In this document: in pieces, positions 16,784 through 26,395 of the stretch
Layout of the letters: each line of letters begins with the position of its first letter
How positions within the stretch are numbered: position 1 is the first letter of the stretch
Origin: Hahella ganghwensis DSM 17046
GTDB taxonomy: Bacteria > Pseudomonadota > Gammaproteobacteria > Pseudomonadales > Oleiphilaceae
Reading direction: 5' to 3'
DNA length: 41,016 bases
Assembly: GCF_000376785.1 (NCBI RefSeq)
Contig: NZ_AQXX01000081.1
Coordinates: 1 to 41,016 of the forward strand
The notes under the pieces: model-generated
Seen by the model: only the letters and a program-made list of their open reading frames with translations
Told to the model about the DNA's origin: nothing
Database searches by the model: none
Position numbers and translations under genes: made by a program

Positions 16784-18820
16784 TCAAGCGACCCTTTGAC
16801 TTCTTCTCCAGAGTGCTACAACCAGCGCGATCAGGGTTAATGCCAGAGGAACCAGCACAATATTGATTAACTTGAGCTGGCGTCCAAGGTCTTCAATGTT
16901 CTGATCCAGGCTGTGTTGTACATCTCTCAACGCCTTACGAATTTTGAGTTTCTCTTCCTGGAAACTCAGCAACGCCTGCTCCTGCTCCGGAGAGAGCAAC
17001 GCACTGCTGGCATCTGCCCGCGCCGATTGCAGTTCCGCCAGTTTGGCTTCGGTCTCTTCCAGGCGGGTTTCCAGCTCCCGTTGTTGATCGGCAAACTTTT
17101 CTTCCGCTTTACGGCGAATTTCTTCGACCACTTCGAACGGACGTGAGAAACGACCACGAGAACGGATGTTAATCAGATCCGCGTTACCCGAGAGATTATC
17201 CAGCGCATTCACCAGTAAGTCGCCGTTGTTCGCCCAGGGACTGGCAATTCTCTGTCCAAAAAATTCCTGGATCTGGACCCACAGACGATCACTCAGAATA
17301 TCGGTATCAGCAAACACCAGGACATTCAGATTGTCCGTTTCCTTGAGCTCGGACATCACCTTGCGTGTCACTGTTTCCGGTTCTGAGTTTTGCTCTTCAG
17401 CGTCGGCCTCTGCAGACACTTCGCTACTCTCCGCTGACGCAACATCTTCTTCAGGCTCAACCACTTCCTCGATTTCGATACCATCAGGAAACGCGGTTGC
17501 CGCCTTGCCTTCAATACGAGCGGCGATGGTGTAGCGGTCCCCACTGGGGCTGAATTTGTCGAACAACGCATCAGGGTTCGCCAGAGAGTTAAACAGCGAC
17601 ACTTCCAGTGCACTGGATTCACTGCTTGAACTCATCAGTGGCGTGATCGTGGTGGTGTGGCCTTCCACAGTATCTAGAATTCCGGCCGTTGATATATTGA
17701 TGGACTCCAGTCCTGACAACACCACATCTTCCGCTGCCCAGTCGTCCTCGGTCATACCTAACAACGCAAGATGTCGGGTCGGCGTTCTCTGCGGACCAAC
17801 TCCCACGACCATGCTGTTGTCGAAATCAGCCAGAACAGCCCCCTCTCTCAATTGAACACCCCAGGCTTCAAGGAGAGGCCCCAGATCTGAGTTGCGCGGC
17901 TGATTGGCAGCCATCATGGGCATGGATGGTTGATCCTGTTCCGCAAATGGATCCACAAACGCCAGGATACGGCCACCTTTAAGTGCAAACTGATCAATGG
18001 CCAGTAGCGCCTGGTCAGACAGTTTCTTGGGGTGGACCAACAGTAGAACGTCAATCGACTCATCAATCTTATCCACATCGCTGGAGACCCACTCCACACT
18101 GAAAAGATCCTCAAGGTACTGCATGAATACCCATGCCGGGCGTTGTCCCTGACTATAGAAGTCCATACCGCCGTTGATTTCCAGCCCGGAAAGAACACCC
18201 ACGACGGGCTGTTTTTGCCGGTTCAGACTATAGATCAGCTTGCTCAGGTCATATTCCAGGAATTGCTCTTTATCTGGCTGAAAGAAAGCAATGACTTCTT
18301 CGGTGACGTTTAATTCCGCAGAACCTGAGTCAGGAGAATCCTGCTCAGTAGACTCGGAGGATACCTGTTCAGCCTCCGCCGGGTCTTCTGAAGCAGCATC
18401 TTCAGACTTCACCTTTCCGACCAGACCAAAGAACACATTCTCACCGGACACACCCACAGGAATGGACTGAAGCCCCGCCAAGGTGGCGTTATCCTCATCT
18501 TCGGAAAACGGTGCCGGGTCAATCACATTCAATGTGATCCGGCCGTCAGCCAGTTGTTCAAACTCCTGCAGCAGCTCCTGTACCCGTTTGGCATATGCCC
18601 GTAATGCAGGTAAATCTTTGGAAGCCTGATCAGAGAAATAGAGGTTGAGTTCGATATCCTGATCCAGGTTTTGCAAAATTGATCTGGAGCCATCGCTCAG
18701 TGTATAGAGCTTGTTCTCAGTAAGATCCCAGCGCAGGCCAGTTAATCCGGAGGACATTAGCAGATTGAATATGACCAGCGCGGCAACGGCGACAATGACG
18801 AAAATTCCAGTACGTTTCAT
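16784..18820 (-). CDS. GldG-type ABC-transporter-associated protein
   Basis: 678 residues. There is one membrane span at the N-terminus (residues 5-27) and one at the C-terminus (about 655-673), with a large extracytoplasmic part between. The opening WDLTENKLYTLSDGSRSIL is the family hallmark of GldG/DUF4350-type auxiliary proteins. Two acidic low-complexity loops (about 140-170 and 445-480) and a long coiled coil (about 565-645) stand out. It closes a three-gene operon after the permease (7-bp gap, GGAG site). In Bacteroidetes GldAFG serves gliding; in Proteobacteria the complex is of unknown substrate, so a gliding role must not be assumed. Confidence 0.85.
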   Translation of the reverse strand: MKRTGIFVIVAVAALVIFNLLMSSGLTGLRWDLTENKLYTLSDGSRSILQNLDQDIELNLYFSDQASKDLPALRAYAKRVQELLQEFEQLADGRITLNVIDPAPFSEDEDNATLAGLQSIPVGVSGENVFFGLVGKVKSEDAASEDPAEAEQVSSESTEQDSPDSGSAELNVTEEVIAFFQPDKEQFLEYDLSKLIYSLNRQKQPVVGVLSGLEINGGMDFYSQGQRPAWVFMQYLEDLFSVEWVSSDVDKIDESIDVLLLVHPKKLSDQALLAIDQFALKGGRILAFVDPFAEQDQPSMPMMAANQPRNSDLGPLLEAWGVQLREGAVLADFDNSMVVGVGPQRTPTRHLALLGMTEDDWAAEDVVLSGLESINISTAGILDTVEGHTTTITPLMSSSSESSALEVSLFNSLANPDALFDKFSPSGDRYTIAARIEGKAATAFPDGIEIEEVVEPEEDVASAESSEVSAEADAEEQNSEPETVTRKVMSELKETDNLNVLVFADTDILSDRLWVQIQEFFGQRIASPWANNGDLLVNALDNLSGNADLINIRSRGRFSRPFEVVEEIRRKAEEKFADQQRELETRLEETEAKLAELQSARADASSALLSPEQEQALLSFQEEKLKIRKALRDVQHSLDQNIEDLGRQLKLINIVLVPLALTLIALVVALWRRSQRVA

Positions 18821-18827
18821 ATTCTCC

Positions 18828-19562
18828 TTACCTCTTCACTGTATGCCGAACCAGATGAGCAGTCAGCCAGAGGCCAAATACCATGATGGAAATGAAGTAA
18901 AGTGCATCACGGATATCGATGACGCCACGAGATATGGCTTCAAAATGCGCCATAAAGCTCAGGCCGGCCACCAGATCCAGAACCCAGTTTGGCGCCCAGA
19001 CTGAAAAGGCGTCCAGCACCAGAGGAAACCCTGCCGCAACCAGAATAAAACAAACCACCAGAGTCAGCACAAAGGCAATGACCTGATTCCGGGTTGCCGC
19101 AGAAAACATCGACCCCAGAGCCAGAAAGCCCCCAGCCATAAACCAGCTGCCAAGATAACCGGCAAATATCGCACCGTTGTCCGGCTCTCCGAGGTAATTC
19201 ACCGTCACCCACAATGGAAATGACAGTATCAGCGCACAGCCGAGAAATACCCAGGCAGCCAGAAACTTGCCCAGAACCCAGGCAAAAGGTGATACCGGAA
19301 GCGTCAACAGCAACTCAATTGTGCCGCTTTTACGCTCTTCAGCCCAAAGACGCATGGTTAACGCTGGCACAAGCACCAGATAAAGCCAGGGCATAAAATT
19401 GAAGAATGAGTTGAGATCCGCCTGACCGCGTTCAAAAAAGCGCCCCAGATAGAAAGTAAAGATTCCACTGAGTACCAGAAAAATTACGGTGAACAGATAA
19501 GCCAGCGGTGTGGACAGATAGCTCATCAATTCACGTTTAAATATCGTCGTCACCGTGTTCAT
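18828..19562 (-). CDS. ABC-2 type permease (GldF-like)
   Basis: 244 residues with six membrane spans. The start (IFKRELMSYLSTPLAYLFTVIF) and the MRLWAEERKSGTIELLLTLPVSP stretch are typical of the GldF/NosY-like permeases. The ATG at 19562 overlaps the ATPase stop by four bases (ATGA), which shows tight coupling. It forms the membrane channel of the complex with the ATPase and the GldG-type protein. The substrate is unknown. Confidence 0.9.
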   Translation of the reverse strand: MNTVTTIFKRELMSYLSTPLAYLFTVIFLVLSGIFTFYLGRFFERGQADLNSFFNFMPWLYLVLVPALTMRLWAEERKSGTIELLLTLPVSPFAWVLGKFLAAWVFLGCALILSFPLWVTVNYLGEPDNGAIFAGYLGSWFMAGGFLALGSMFSAATRNQVIAFVLTLVVCFILVAAGFPLVLDAFSVWAPNWVLDLVAGLSFMAHFEAISRGVIDIRDALYFISIMVFGLWLTAHLVRHTVKR

Positions 19563-20482
19563 GCGGCATCCTCCATCGTCAAGCGACGGAACACATCATC
19601 CAGACGCCCTTTCTCCACATGCAACTCCTCCACATCCCAGTTGTGGTCGTGGATCAGTTGATTAACAGCATGCAGCGCCTGCTTGCCCGGTTCTGTATAG
19701 AGCAGATACCCCTGGCTACCGCATTCTTCAACTTCGGTAATTTCAGGCAGCTTCCGCAGAGCCTCCAGCGGCTCATATTCTTCGCTGAAGCGCACATACA
19801 CAGCTTTGTGGTAACGGGACATCTGAGCCAGTTCCAGCGGAGTTTTATCTGCGACAATCTTACCTCTGGCAATGATCACCACTCTGGAGCACAAAGCGTC
19901 CACTTCTTCCAGGATATGCGTGGAAATCACCACAATCTTGTCCTTGGACAGATTCTGTATCAGTTTGCGTACTTCATGCTTCTGGTTAGGATCCAACCCG
20001 TCAGTGGGCTCATCAAGAATCAGTACCTGCGGATCATGAATCAGCGCCTGAGCCAACCCAACCCGACGTTTATAGCCTTTCGACAGCGTATCGATTGGTT
20101 GCCGCAGTACTTTCTGTAGCGAGACCTGTTTGACCACCTCATCGAACCGATCATTCAGACGTTGTCCTGACAGTCCGCGGATCTGCCCGACGAATCGCAA
20201 AAATGCGGTGACCGTCATTTCTCCGTACAACGGAGCCCCTTCCGGCAGGTAACCCATGATTTCCTGGGCTTTTTGCGGATCGGACAATACATCCGTTCCC
20301 ATCACGGAAATACTGCCTTTGGTCGGCTGGATGTATCCCGTGATCATGCGCATGGTGGTGGACTTTCCGGCACCGTTAGGTCCAAGAAATCCCAGCACTT
20401 CACCGGGTTTCACTTCAAAAGAGATACCTTTTACGGCATGGAGATTGCCGTAGCTTTTTTCCAGAACTTGGAGTTTGATCAT
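19559..20482 (-). CDS. ABC transporter ATP-binding protein (GldA-like)
   Basis: 307 residues from the ATG at 20482 (MIKLQVLEKSYG). The open frame runs upstream to 20794, but that part is not protein-like, and the ABC fold starts right at MIKLQ. Walker A is GPNGAGKST, the signature is LSKGYKRRVGLAQAL, Walker B is VLILDEPTDGLDP, and the switch His is in ISTHILEEVDALC. The C-terminal 80 residues form the extra domain usual for this branch. A GGGAAG site lies upstream. It is the first gene of the operon and powers export or membrane remodelling. Confidence 0.93.
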   Translation of the reverse strand: MIKLQVLEKSYGNLHAVKGISFEVKPGEVLGFLGPNGAGKSTTMRMITGYIQPTKGSISVMGTDVLSDPQKAQEIMGYLPEGAPLYGEMTVTAFLRFVGQIRGLSGQRLNDRFDEVVKQVSLQKVLRQPIDTLSKGYKRRVGLAQALIHDPQVLILDEPTDGLDPNQKHEVRKLIQNLSKDKIVVISTHILEEVDALCSRVVIIARGKIVADKTPLELAQMSRYHKAVYVRFSEEYEPLEALRKLPEITEVEECGSQGYLLYTEPGKQALHAVNQLIHDHNWDVEELHVEKGRLDDVFRRLTMEDAA

Positions 20483-20894
20483 GTGACTAAGCTTCCCGTT
20501 TAACGAGCTGCAGGTTTTATTAGTATTAGGGTCTGTTGCAGACCTGATATTCAGATGAAGAACTCCCCTGAAATCACCCTCTTCCAGAGAGGTCCAAGGA
20601 AGCAGCGAAAAGAATAAGTAGTCAATTGTAGGTTTGCAAGAACCTATCGAAAACAATCTATTACAGTGTAGCAAGGTTCCTTGTCGGAATCCGAAAAAAC
20701 CTGGATAGTCGACTAAAGTGAGATTTGCCCCGACCTCCTCGCGAACTACACTTGTCTTCAGGTTATCCGCCCCAACGTCAACTTGACAAGGCATCGCGAG
20801 GCGGCGACCATTCGCCAGGGTCTGTTCATAATACCAATAGCAGAACAGACGCCATGTTAACCGAGGCCTGAATGCCTGACCTTCCCTTCAACCG
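20483..20894. promoter_or_regulatory. divergent control region, ABC operon vs plsB, with GGTCTGTT hairpins
   Basis: 412 bp without a convincing gene. Two copies of the GTCTGTT repeat mark it. GGTCTG-TTG-CAGACC lies at 20530-20544. At 20820-20850, GTCTGTTC and GAACAGAC stand 15 bases apart. The second lies 45-75 bp before the plsB start. Promoters for both sides must lie here, but I could not fix the boxes. Confidence 0.4.
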
Positions 20895-23417
20895 TTGGAT
20901 AAATCAATGTTTGGGATCAGTTCCTTTTTCTTTACCATTCTTCGCAAAATACTGTTTTTATGGGTTCGTACCGATGTTATCGGCAATAACAGCAAAGACT
21001 TGGGTATCGACCCCAACAAACCGGTTGTTTACGTCCTTCAACACAGCTCTCTGAGCAATCGCCTGGTACTGGAACAGGAATGCCTGGAAAATCACTTTCC
21101 TTCTGCCCAGCAGCCTTTATCCCTGGGTGAGGATACCATTAGACGCAGTCATTTCTTTATTTACGAAAAACAGGGCCAGCCCTTTCGCAGACGCTATCGC
21201 CCGGTCATTAACGAAAGACTGAAACACCTGGCAGCCGCTGCCAAAAAAGATTCATCGCTGGATGTCCAGATTGTTCCGGTTTCACTGTTCTGGGGCCGGG
21301 CGCCGGAAAAAGAAAAATCACTGTTCAAGCTGATGCTTGCAGATACCTGGTCTGTCGCGGGACGTATCCGACAGTTCTTTGTCATTCTTTTCCACGGACG
21401 CAATACCTTTGTCCAATTCAACAAGCCGATTTCATTACGGCAGATAGTTGACGAGAGCGAGAGCAAGGCAATTGCCACGCGCAAACTGGCCCGAGTGCTC
21501 CGAGTACATTTCCGTCTGATGCGACAAGCCATCGTCGGTCCTGATCTGTCCCACCGCCGGACTCTGGTATCCTCATTGATTCGCTCCAATGCGGTAAAAG
21601 AAGCGATCAAGGAAACCGCCAGAAAAGAAAAAATCCCCCCACTCAAAGCCAAGCAAAGAGCCCGCAAGTACGCCGATGAGATCGCATCGAACGTCTCCAT
21701 CGCAGCCGTCCGGTTTCTGGATATTCTGCTGACCTGGGTCTGGAACAAGATCTACAACGGGGTCAAGATCAACAACATTGAGACCGTCAAGGAAACCGCG
21801 CAAAAAGGGGCCATCGTCTACGTTCCCTGTCACCGCAGTCACATTGACTATCTATTGCTGTCCTATGTTCTGTACCGTAATGCTTTGATGGTTCCCCACA
21901 TCGCCGCCGGTATTAACTTGAATATGCCGATTGTCGGCCCGATTCTGCGTCGGGGCGGTGCGTTCTTCATGCGCCGCAGCTTCAAGAACAACAAGCTGTA
22001 TACTGCCGTGTTCAATGAGTACATGTTTTCCATGTTCACCCGCGGCTATCCTGTGGAATATTTCGTGGAAGGAGGTCGCAGCCGGACCGGGCGCACCTTG
22101 CCCCCTAAAGCAGGTATGCTGCTGATGACTGTCCGCAGTTTCCTGCGCGATTCAAAAAAACCGATCTATTTTGTTCCGGTTTATGTGGGCTATGAAAAGA
22201 TTCTCGAGGCCCGCTCCTATCTGGGCGAGCTGAAAGGCGCCAAAAAGCAGAAAGAAAATGTGTTCGGCCTGTTTAAATCCCTCCGCAGCCTGCGCAGCTC
22301 TTTTGGACAGGTCAGCGTTAACTTCGGTACGCCTTTCGCATTGGAAGACTCCCTGAATGCCATCCAAGCAGACTGGAGAGATCACACATACACACAGGAC
22401 TCCCGCCCGGAATGGCTGCCTTCTGCCATTGACGCTCTATCCAATCAGGTTGCCACCAGTATCAACAATGCGGCAGCGATTAATCCGGTAAACATCGTGG
22501 CCACACTGTTGCTCGCCACCCCCAAACAGGCCATGGATGAGAGAATGCTGGGCGATCACTGCGATGCAGTCGTCTCCCTGATGAAACAATTCCCCTACAG
22601 CGATGTCATGAGCTTCCCGGAAGGCAAAGGATCCGACTGGATCACCTACATGGAATCCATGGGCCTTGCCGTAAGACAGAAACAAAAACTTGGTGACATC
22701 ATTGCCCTGGAAGGTGCCAGCGCCATTCTGCTGACTTACTATCGCAACAATATTTTGCACTTGATGGCGTTACCGGCTCTGGTCGCCAGTATGTTCCAGA
22801 ACAACAGCACCTTGCGCCGAGACAAACTCGTATGGCTGGTGAGTACAGTTTACCCCTATATCAAATCTGAACTTTTTCTGCGCTGGTCAGAGGAAGAAGT
22901 TGAGGCGGTCATCGAACGCTGGATTGATACCCTGTGTGCCAATAATCTGCTGTTGAAAGACAACGACAACCTTTACAAGCCTATTGCCGGATCCAGAGAG
23001 TTTGTATTGCTGGATGCCCTGGCGAGAACCATCATTCCAACCCTGGAGCGTTATTACATCGCTATCGCGATACTGCGCAGAAACGGGCGAGGCACGATCA
23101 CAGCCAATAAACTGGAAGAACAAAGCACCATGATGGCAGAACGGATGTCGATCCTTTACGGCCTGAATGCTCCGGAGTTCTTTGACAAATCCCTGTTCCG
23201 TAATTTCATCAATAATCTGAAACGCAATGAAATCATTCAGATCGATGACAACGGCAATATTGTCTATGACGAGAATCTGGATAATGTTGCAGAGGATGCC
23301 CGCCTGGTGCTCAATGCAGAAATGCGTCAGAGTATCCTTCAGGTTGCTATCGAAGCAGAGAACAAGTCTGAAGCCAAAGAACCGCCTCCGGTGGATAAAG
23401 CCGCAGGCCAGAACTAA
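20895..23417 (+). CDS. plsB: glycerol-3-phosphate acyltransferase
   Basis: 840 residues from TTG at 20895, or 836 from the ATG at 20907 (MFGISSFFF); no strong ribosome site decides. It acylates the sn-1 position of glycerol-3-phosphate, the first step of phospholipid and triacylglycerol synthesis, at the inner membrane. Block I is CHRSHIDYLLL (HX4D, His313), block II GGAFFMRRSFKNNKLY, block III YFVEGGRSRTGRT and block IV FVPVYVGYEK. The length is near that of E. coli PlsB (807). It is transcribed alone. A strong hairpin follows, then a 7-bp tandem repeat. Confidence 0.95.
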   Translation: MDKSMFGISSFFFTILRKILFLWVRTDVIGNNSKDLGIDPNKPVVYVLQHSSLSNRLVLEQECLENHFPSAQQPLSLGEDTIRRSHFFIYEKQGQPFRRRYRPVINERLKHLAAAAKKDSSLDVQIVPVSLFWGRAPEKEKSLFKLMLADTWSVAGRIRQFFVILFHGRNTFVQFNKPISLRQIVDESESKAIATRKLARVLRVHFRLMRQAIVGPDLSHRRTLVSSLIRSNAVKEAIKETARKEKIPPLKAKQRARKYADEIASNVSIAAVRFLDILLTWVWNKIYNGVKINNIETVKETAQKGAIVYVPCHRSHIDYLLLSYVLYRNALMVPHIAAGINLNMPIVGPILRRGGAFFMRRSFKNNKLYTAVFNEYMFSMFTRGYPVEYFVEGGRSRTGRTLPPKAGMLLMTVRSFLRDSKKPIYFVPVYVGYEKILEARSYLGELKGAKKQKENVFGLFKSLRSLRSSFGQVSVNFGTPFALEDSLNAIQADWRDHTYTQDSRPEWLPSAIDALSNQVATSINNAAAINPVNIVATLLLATPKQAMDERMLGDHCDAVVSLMKQFPYSDVMSFPEGKGSDWITYMESMGLAVRQKQKLGDIIALEGASAILLTYYRNNILHLMALPALVASMFQNNSTLRRDKLVWLVSTVYPYIKSELFLRWSEEEVEAVIERWIDTLCANNLLLKDNDNLYKPIAGSREFVLLDALARTIIPTLERYYIAIAILRRNGRGTITANKLEEQSTMMAERMSILYGLNAPEFFDKSLFRNFINNLKRNEIIQIDDNGNIVYDENLDNVAEDARLVLNAEMRQSILQVAIEAENKSEAKEPPPVDKAAGQN

Positions 23418-23433
23418 TTTCTCCTGCTTTCTC

Positions 23434-23454
23434 CGGCCGGGCCTGCCCCGGCCG
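23434..23454 (+). terminator. GC-rich hairpin after plsB
   Basis: An 8-bp stem, CGGCCGGG (23434-23441) with CCCGGCCG (23447-23454), 17 bp after the plsB stop. The sequence after it is CTTTCC followed by the heptamer array, so the usual T tract is replaced by repeated short T runs. Confidence 0.6.
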
Positions 23455-23528
23455 CTTTCCGCTTTCCGCTTTCCGCTTTCCGCTTTCCGCTTTCCGCTTT
23501 CCGCTTTCCGCTTTCCGCTTTCCGCTTT
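23452..23528. repeat. eleven exact tandem copies of the heptamer CCGCTTT
   Basis: 77 bp made of 11 perfect CCGCTTT units, starting inside the plsB terminator stem and ending 168 bp before the response regulator start. There are no mismatches between units, which means recent expansion or strong slippage. It is noncoding: plsB has already ended at 23417. Confidence 0.95.
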
Positions 23529-23591
23529 CCGGAAAAAGTGACTTGATGCTATAAATCAGTGCAACTTCACATTACCGGAGTTTCATCTGCG

Positions 23592-23597
23592 TATAAT
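23592..23597 (+). promoter_or_regulatory. possible -10 box (TATAAT) for the response regulator
   Basis: A perfect TATAAT about 100 bp before the regulator start. The best upstream -35 candidate (TTCACA) is 20 bp away, too far for a strong sigma70 promoter, so activation by another factor would be needed. Confidence 0.35.
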
Positions 23598-23695
23598 CTG
23601 GTGAGGCTGGTGATTTTGAAGTCCCCCCAGCCTCTCAAATCTCGTCCTGATTGCCGTACAGGGACAATAAAAATAAAAACTTTACGGAGAAGAAC

Positions 23696-24367
23696 ATGAC
23701 TCTGGCCCCCCAACCACAGGCATTGGGTATTTCAGAGCACCTGCGAGTACTGATTATTGACGACCATCAGCTGGTTGCCGAAGGTCTTCGTGCATCGTTA
23801 AAACAGCAGGACCTTCATCTGGAAATGGAGATAGCACTGAACTGCGCCCGTGCGACAGAGGTTCTGGCACAGGACCAGAACTTTGATCTGATCCTTCTGG
23901 ATCTGTCGCTTCCCGACAGTAAGGGTCTCAGATTCCTGCGCAAACTATCTGAGTTGGGGGTAATGATACCCGTCGCTATCCTGTCCGGCTCTGAAGATCC
24001 AGAAGACGTTGATCTGGCCCTTGCCAGCGGAGCCTGTGGCTTTATCAGTAAATCCAGTAGCGGTCAGCATATTTTCAGGGATATTTCGGCCATTCTGGAA
24101 GGGAAGCTGGTAACCCCCACTTTCTATCCTCGTTATCGACGTCGCCAGCCTCTAGACCTCCAGGTCGATATACAGGCAATCACTCCCAGGCAGATGGAAG
24201 TCCTTCAGTTACTGGCACAGGGACTGCCCAATAAGAAGATCTGTTCTCAGCTCAATCTGACAGAAGATACAGTCAAAACCCATCTGAAATCTTTGTTTAT
24301 GCATCTGAACGTCCATAATCGAACCGAATGTGTTCGGGTAGCGGAGAAGTGGAACCTGATAGATTAG
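23696..24367 (+). CDS. LuxR-type response regulator
   Basis: 223 residues from the ATG at 23696, which has a GGAGAAGAAC site just before it; the frame is open from further upstream but without a ribosome site. The receiver carries the acidic pair in IIDDHQ and phospho-acceptor Asp69 (LILLDLSLPDS). The Lys is in FISKSSS. The C-terminal LuxR helix-turn-helix is ITPRQMEVLQLLAQGLPNKKIC ... TEDTVKTHLKSLF. It is the same class as the regulator at 7903-8562 but clearly a different protein. It converges with the hybrid kinase gene, with 17 bp between their stops, so they are probable partners. The target genes are unknown. Confidence 0.88.
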   Translation: MTLAPQPQALGISEHLRVLIIDDHQLVAEGLRASLKQQDLHLEMEIALNCARATEVLAQDQNFDLILLDLSLPDSKGLRFLRKLSELGVMIPVAILSGSEDPEDVDLALASGACGFISKSSSGQHIFRDISAILEGKLVTPTFYPRYRRRQPLDLQVDIQAITPRQMEVLQLLAQGLPNKKICSQLNLTEDTVKTHLKSLFMHLNVHNRTECVRVAEKWNLID

Positions 24368-24384
24368 AAATCAGTATTTCCACA

Positions 24385-26217
24385 TCAGGCGGAAACCCTT
24401 CCCCGGCGATCTGCGATACGGCCCAGTTGATGGCGTATCGCCCCCAGAAGACGGGCTGGTGTCACAGGCTTGGCCAGAAACACCATGTCCATATTCCCTT
24501 CAGAGAGATGGCGCACCTTCTCAACATCTGCTGACAATACGATAGCAGGAACAAAGTATGGCGCCCCCTGGCGGACCCTCTTCACGACACTTAACCCCGT
24601 TCTGTTATTGCCTAACCGATAGTCGGTCAACACCAGATCCGGGCTTTCCTTGCTTTCATTCTGATCCAGGAAATCGGAGAACTCTTCATACCCCTCCATT
24701 GCTTCCACGATGGCCCCGCATTTACGGATAAACCCTGCCAATGCCTCTCGGTTACTGGCATCATCTTCAACCAACCATATCCTGACCCCCTGCAAAACTA
24801 AGGCTTCCTTGGCAGAATGACTTTGTCCCCTATCCGCCGTTGTCAGTTCCGCCGCCGGCAACACCAATCTGAAGAGCGTACCCTTCGCCTCCTGACTATC
24901 AAGATGCAGAGAAATATCCAACAAATCGCATAACTGTTTGACGATCGCCAATCCCAGACCAAGACCACTGGCGGGACGCCCATTACTCCTCCGCACCTGC
25001 TGAAATTTCTGAAATACTCTTTCCTGGTCTTCCAGCGGGATTCCTCTGCCGTCATCACGAATGGTCAGTACGACGTTGCCTGGCGATACTTCGTTGTTTT
25101 TTATGGCCAATTCGGTGTTATCGATAACCAGTTCAGTGCTTACTTTGACCAATGAAGCTTCCGCATGTTTAGCAGCATTAGATATCAGATTACGGATCAC
25201 TCTTTCCAACAGCACAGCATCAGAACTCACCCCCGTACCGGCCGGCACATTGCAATTCATACTCAGACCGGGCTCCTGATTCATCGCCTGCTCGTCAAGA
25301 ATCCTGTCGACCACCTCATGTAGATCGAATGTACTGATGTGGGGCTTGATCACACCAAGATTGAGTCGGGAAATATCAAACAGCCCTCCCAACAGCCCGT
25401 TCAGCTGATCCAATGATCGTCGCAGCTTCAATCTGATCCTGGCTGATTCGTGGTCATCGGGAGGCGGCTCCGGCATTCCTTCCAGCAACAGGTTCATGGC
25501 ATTCAGGGGTTGTCGGAGGTCGTGACTGGCAGTGGCAATAAACCGGGTTTTGGCTTTATTTTCACGGTCCGCCTCTATCTGGCGAAGGTGTAATAGCTGA
25601 TGATTCAGAAAGCTCCCCCGGAGGTTGTGCTCCTGAATATAAGCGCCCACTGAGCCGATCAGATTCGCCCCGGCGAGAAAAAACAGATTCAGGTACAACT
25701 TTTCTGGCGGCAGGCCGGCGATAATTTCAGCCATGGCATACAAAATAAATATAAGCCATGAGGAAGCCACCACGTGACGAAATGGAATCGACATGACGAA
25801 ATAGCCGTAACTCAACACAAGAAACAGGCCGTCGTATGGCACCATCACGCCATTGGAGTGAGCAATCAGAATAATGGCCACTACGGCAAATCCACAGACG
25901 ATATAACTCAGGGTATAAACGGAGAAAAACATCTGGGGAGACTGCGTCTTAAAGTTGATGATCGTGGAGATAATGATGACCGGGGCCACCAGGAAAAGCC
26001 TTATGGGGATGGTCCAACTAGCTACTTCAAATGGAAAAATGAGGTAGTCCAGTAATGAGTAGACGACAAAAAAACCCAGAGCGACCAGGTTAACAATACC
26101 CAACCGCCCTCTTAACCGATGAAACAGGAAATCTGCAAACAGCGGTTCCAGTGTCTTCCCGAAATGAAGGTTGTAGTATCCGGATTGACGGGTATGGATG
26201 ATGGCTTGTTCGTTCAT
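24385..26217 (-). CDS. membrane hybrid sensor histidine kinase
   Basis: 610 residues. Five to six membrane spans lie between about 38 and 190, with short loops and no periplasmic sensor domain, so it may sense a membrane or lipid-soluble cue. A coiled stretch leads to HisKA with ATASHDLRQPLNAM (His232). The HATPase has NLISNAAKHAE, DDGRGIP and GLGLGLAIV. A C-terminal receiver has Asp532 in LTDYRLGNN. It faces the response regulator gene tail to tail. It lies next to the lipase cluster, which hints at a lipid or fatty-acid signal, but that is only context. Confidence 0.9.
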   Translation of the reverse strand: MNEQAIIHTRQSGYYNLHFGKTLEPLFADFLFHRLRGRLGIVNLVALGFFVVYSLLDYLIFPFEVASWTIPIRLFLVAPVIIISTIINFKTQSPQMFFSVYTLSYIVCGFAVVAIILIAHSNGVMVPYDGLFLVLSYGYFVMSIPFRHVVASSWLIFILYAMAEIIAGLPPEKLYLNLFFLAGANLIGSVGAYIQEHNLRGSFLNHQLLHLRQIEADRENKAKTRFIATASHDLRQPLNAMNLLLEGMPEPPPDDHESARIRLKLRRSLDQLNGLLGGLFDISRLNLGVIKPHISTFDLHEVVDRILDEQAMNQEPGLSMNCNVPAGTGVSSDAVLLERVIRNLISNAAKHAEASLVKVSTELVIDNTELAIKNNEVSPGNVVLTIRDDGRGIPLEDQERVFQKFQQVRRSNGRPASGLGLGLAIVKQLCDLLDISLHLDSQEAKGTLFRLVLPAAELTTADRGQSHSAKEALVLQGVRIWLVEDDASNREALAGFIRKCGAIVEAMEGYEEFSDFLDQNESKESPDLVLTDYRLGNNRTGLSVVKRVRQGAPYFVPAIVLSADVEKVRHLSEGNMDMVFLAKPVTPARLLGAIRHQLGRIADRRGRVSA

Positions 26218-26305
26218 ATCAGCTCCAGACGAGCTGATATGTTAGCACCATACTTTGGCGCTCACTGTGGCCTAATTCCGGATTTTGTATAGCGACAAGC
26301 TTCCC

Positions 26306-26328
26306 GCCCCAACAATGCTTGTTGGGGC
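26306..26328 (-). terminator. hairpin after the lipase-foldase cluster
   Basis: A perfect 10-bp stem, GCCCCAACAA (26306-26315) with TTGTTGGGGC (26319-26328), loop TGC, about 70 bp past the foldase 1 stop. It has no T run in the minus direction, so it may act as a stability or Rho-linked end. Confidence 0.5.
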
Positions 26329-26395
26329 TTGGAGCGGTTGTGACTGAGTCGTGCAAGTTTTCCCGTATCGTGCAGGCAGACACTTCGAGGCGAAC

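Noticed and set aside
16784-20482. Gliding motility operon
   Set aside because: Only the GldA/F/G-type ABC part is present; in Proteobacteria this complex occurs without gliding genes.
20483-20794. N-terminal extension of the ABC ATPase
   Set aside because: The frame is open, but the ABC fold starts at the ATG at 20482 and the upstream peptide is not protein-like; it reads through intergenic repeats.
23227-23541. A coding role for the heptamer array
   Set aside because: The frame across it is a shadow of plsB followed by repeat translation; plsB itself ends before the array.
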